From Pavlovales sp. CCMP2436 (taxonomy: Eukaryota > Haptophyta > Pavlovophyceae > Pavlovales), in assembly GCA_026770615.1 (NCBI GenBank), contig MU632145.1, positions 14,861-28,471 on the forward strand: DNA of 13,611 bases, given 5' to 3'. A program made the translations under genes and the position numbers. The notes below the pieces were generated by a model, which was not told the origin of the DNA, made no database searches, and saw nothing but the letters and a program-made list of their open reading frames with translations. This document shows positions 13,597 to 13,611 of the stretch, in pieces; within the stretch, counting starts at the first letter, position 1, and every line of letters begins with the position of its first letter.

Positions 13597-13611
13597 GGGG
13601 GGGGGGGGGGG
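13597..13611. other. G homopolymer at right end of the sequence
   Basis: Fifteen G close the window directly downstream of the FUN14-like gene. This may be an assembly end at a homopolymer and not biology. Confidence 0.5.

Overview
The window reads as nuclear DNA of a GC-rich, intron-poor eukaryotic alga. The signs are GC-rich coding regions with hardly any spacer, spliceosomal GT-AG introns in one gene, a purely eukaryotic gene set (DHHC acyltransferase, DDX27/Drs1 helicase, OGFOD1/Tpa1 hydroxylase, PIP kinase, FUN14-like protein), a UVR plus DUF3506 protein of the kind known from plastid singlet-oxygen signalling, and a thioredoxin-fold protein resembling those of flagellar dynein arms. A haptophyte or another GC-rich alga with a secondary plastid is my best guess. 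It is an inference from gene content, not a proven placement. The sequence begins in a C run and ends in a G run, so it may be a whole assembly contig broken at homopolymers.

Layout. 113-1824: two + strand genes, a DHHC protein S-acyltransferase and a UVR/DUF3506 protein, separated by a GGCCT-rich simple repeat. 1825-3431: an AT-rich spacer, then a nest of non-autonomous terminal-inverted-repeat transposons, with copy B inserted inside older copy A. 3588-6300 (-): a three-exon DEAD-box RNA helicase (DDX27/Drs1). It is divergent from 6366-8396 (+), an OGFOD1/Tpa1 prolyl hydroxylase, with only 65 bp between the start codons. 8397-10056: a gene-free repeat island holding two tandem 266/278-bp units, a third intact transposon (copy C) and an inverted fragment of the tandem unit. 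10057-10422 (-): a thioredoxin-like protein that has lost its resolving cysteine. It is head-to-head with a NUDIX hydrolase (10929-11447, +), with a 16-bp minisatellite in the gap. 11818-12762 (-): a small single-domain phosphatidylinositol phosphate kinase, convergent with the NUDIX gene. 13024-13575 (+): a FUN14-like membrane protein, divergent from the kinase.

These are mostly separate housekeeping genes, not an operon. The one functional pairing suggested by layout is the DDX27/OGFOD1 bidirectional pair, since both families act on ribosome production or ribosome modification. The most unusual material is the ~640-bp transposon family. It has 16-bp terminal inverted repeats, subterminal CCTATT/AATAGG palindromes, a nested insertion, and a short internal reading frame whose two indels between copies are both multiples of three.
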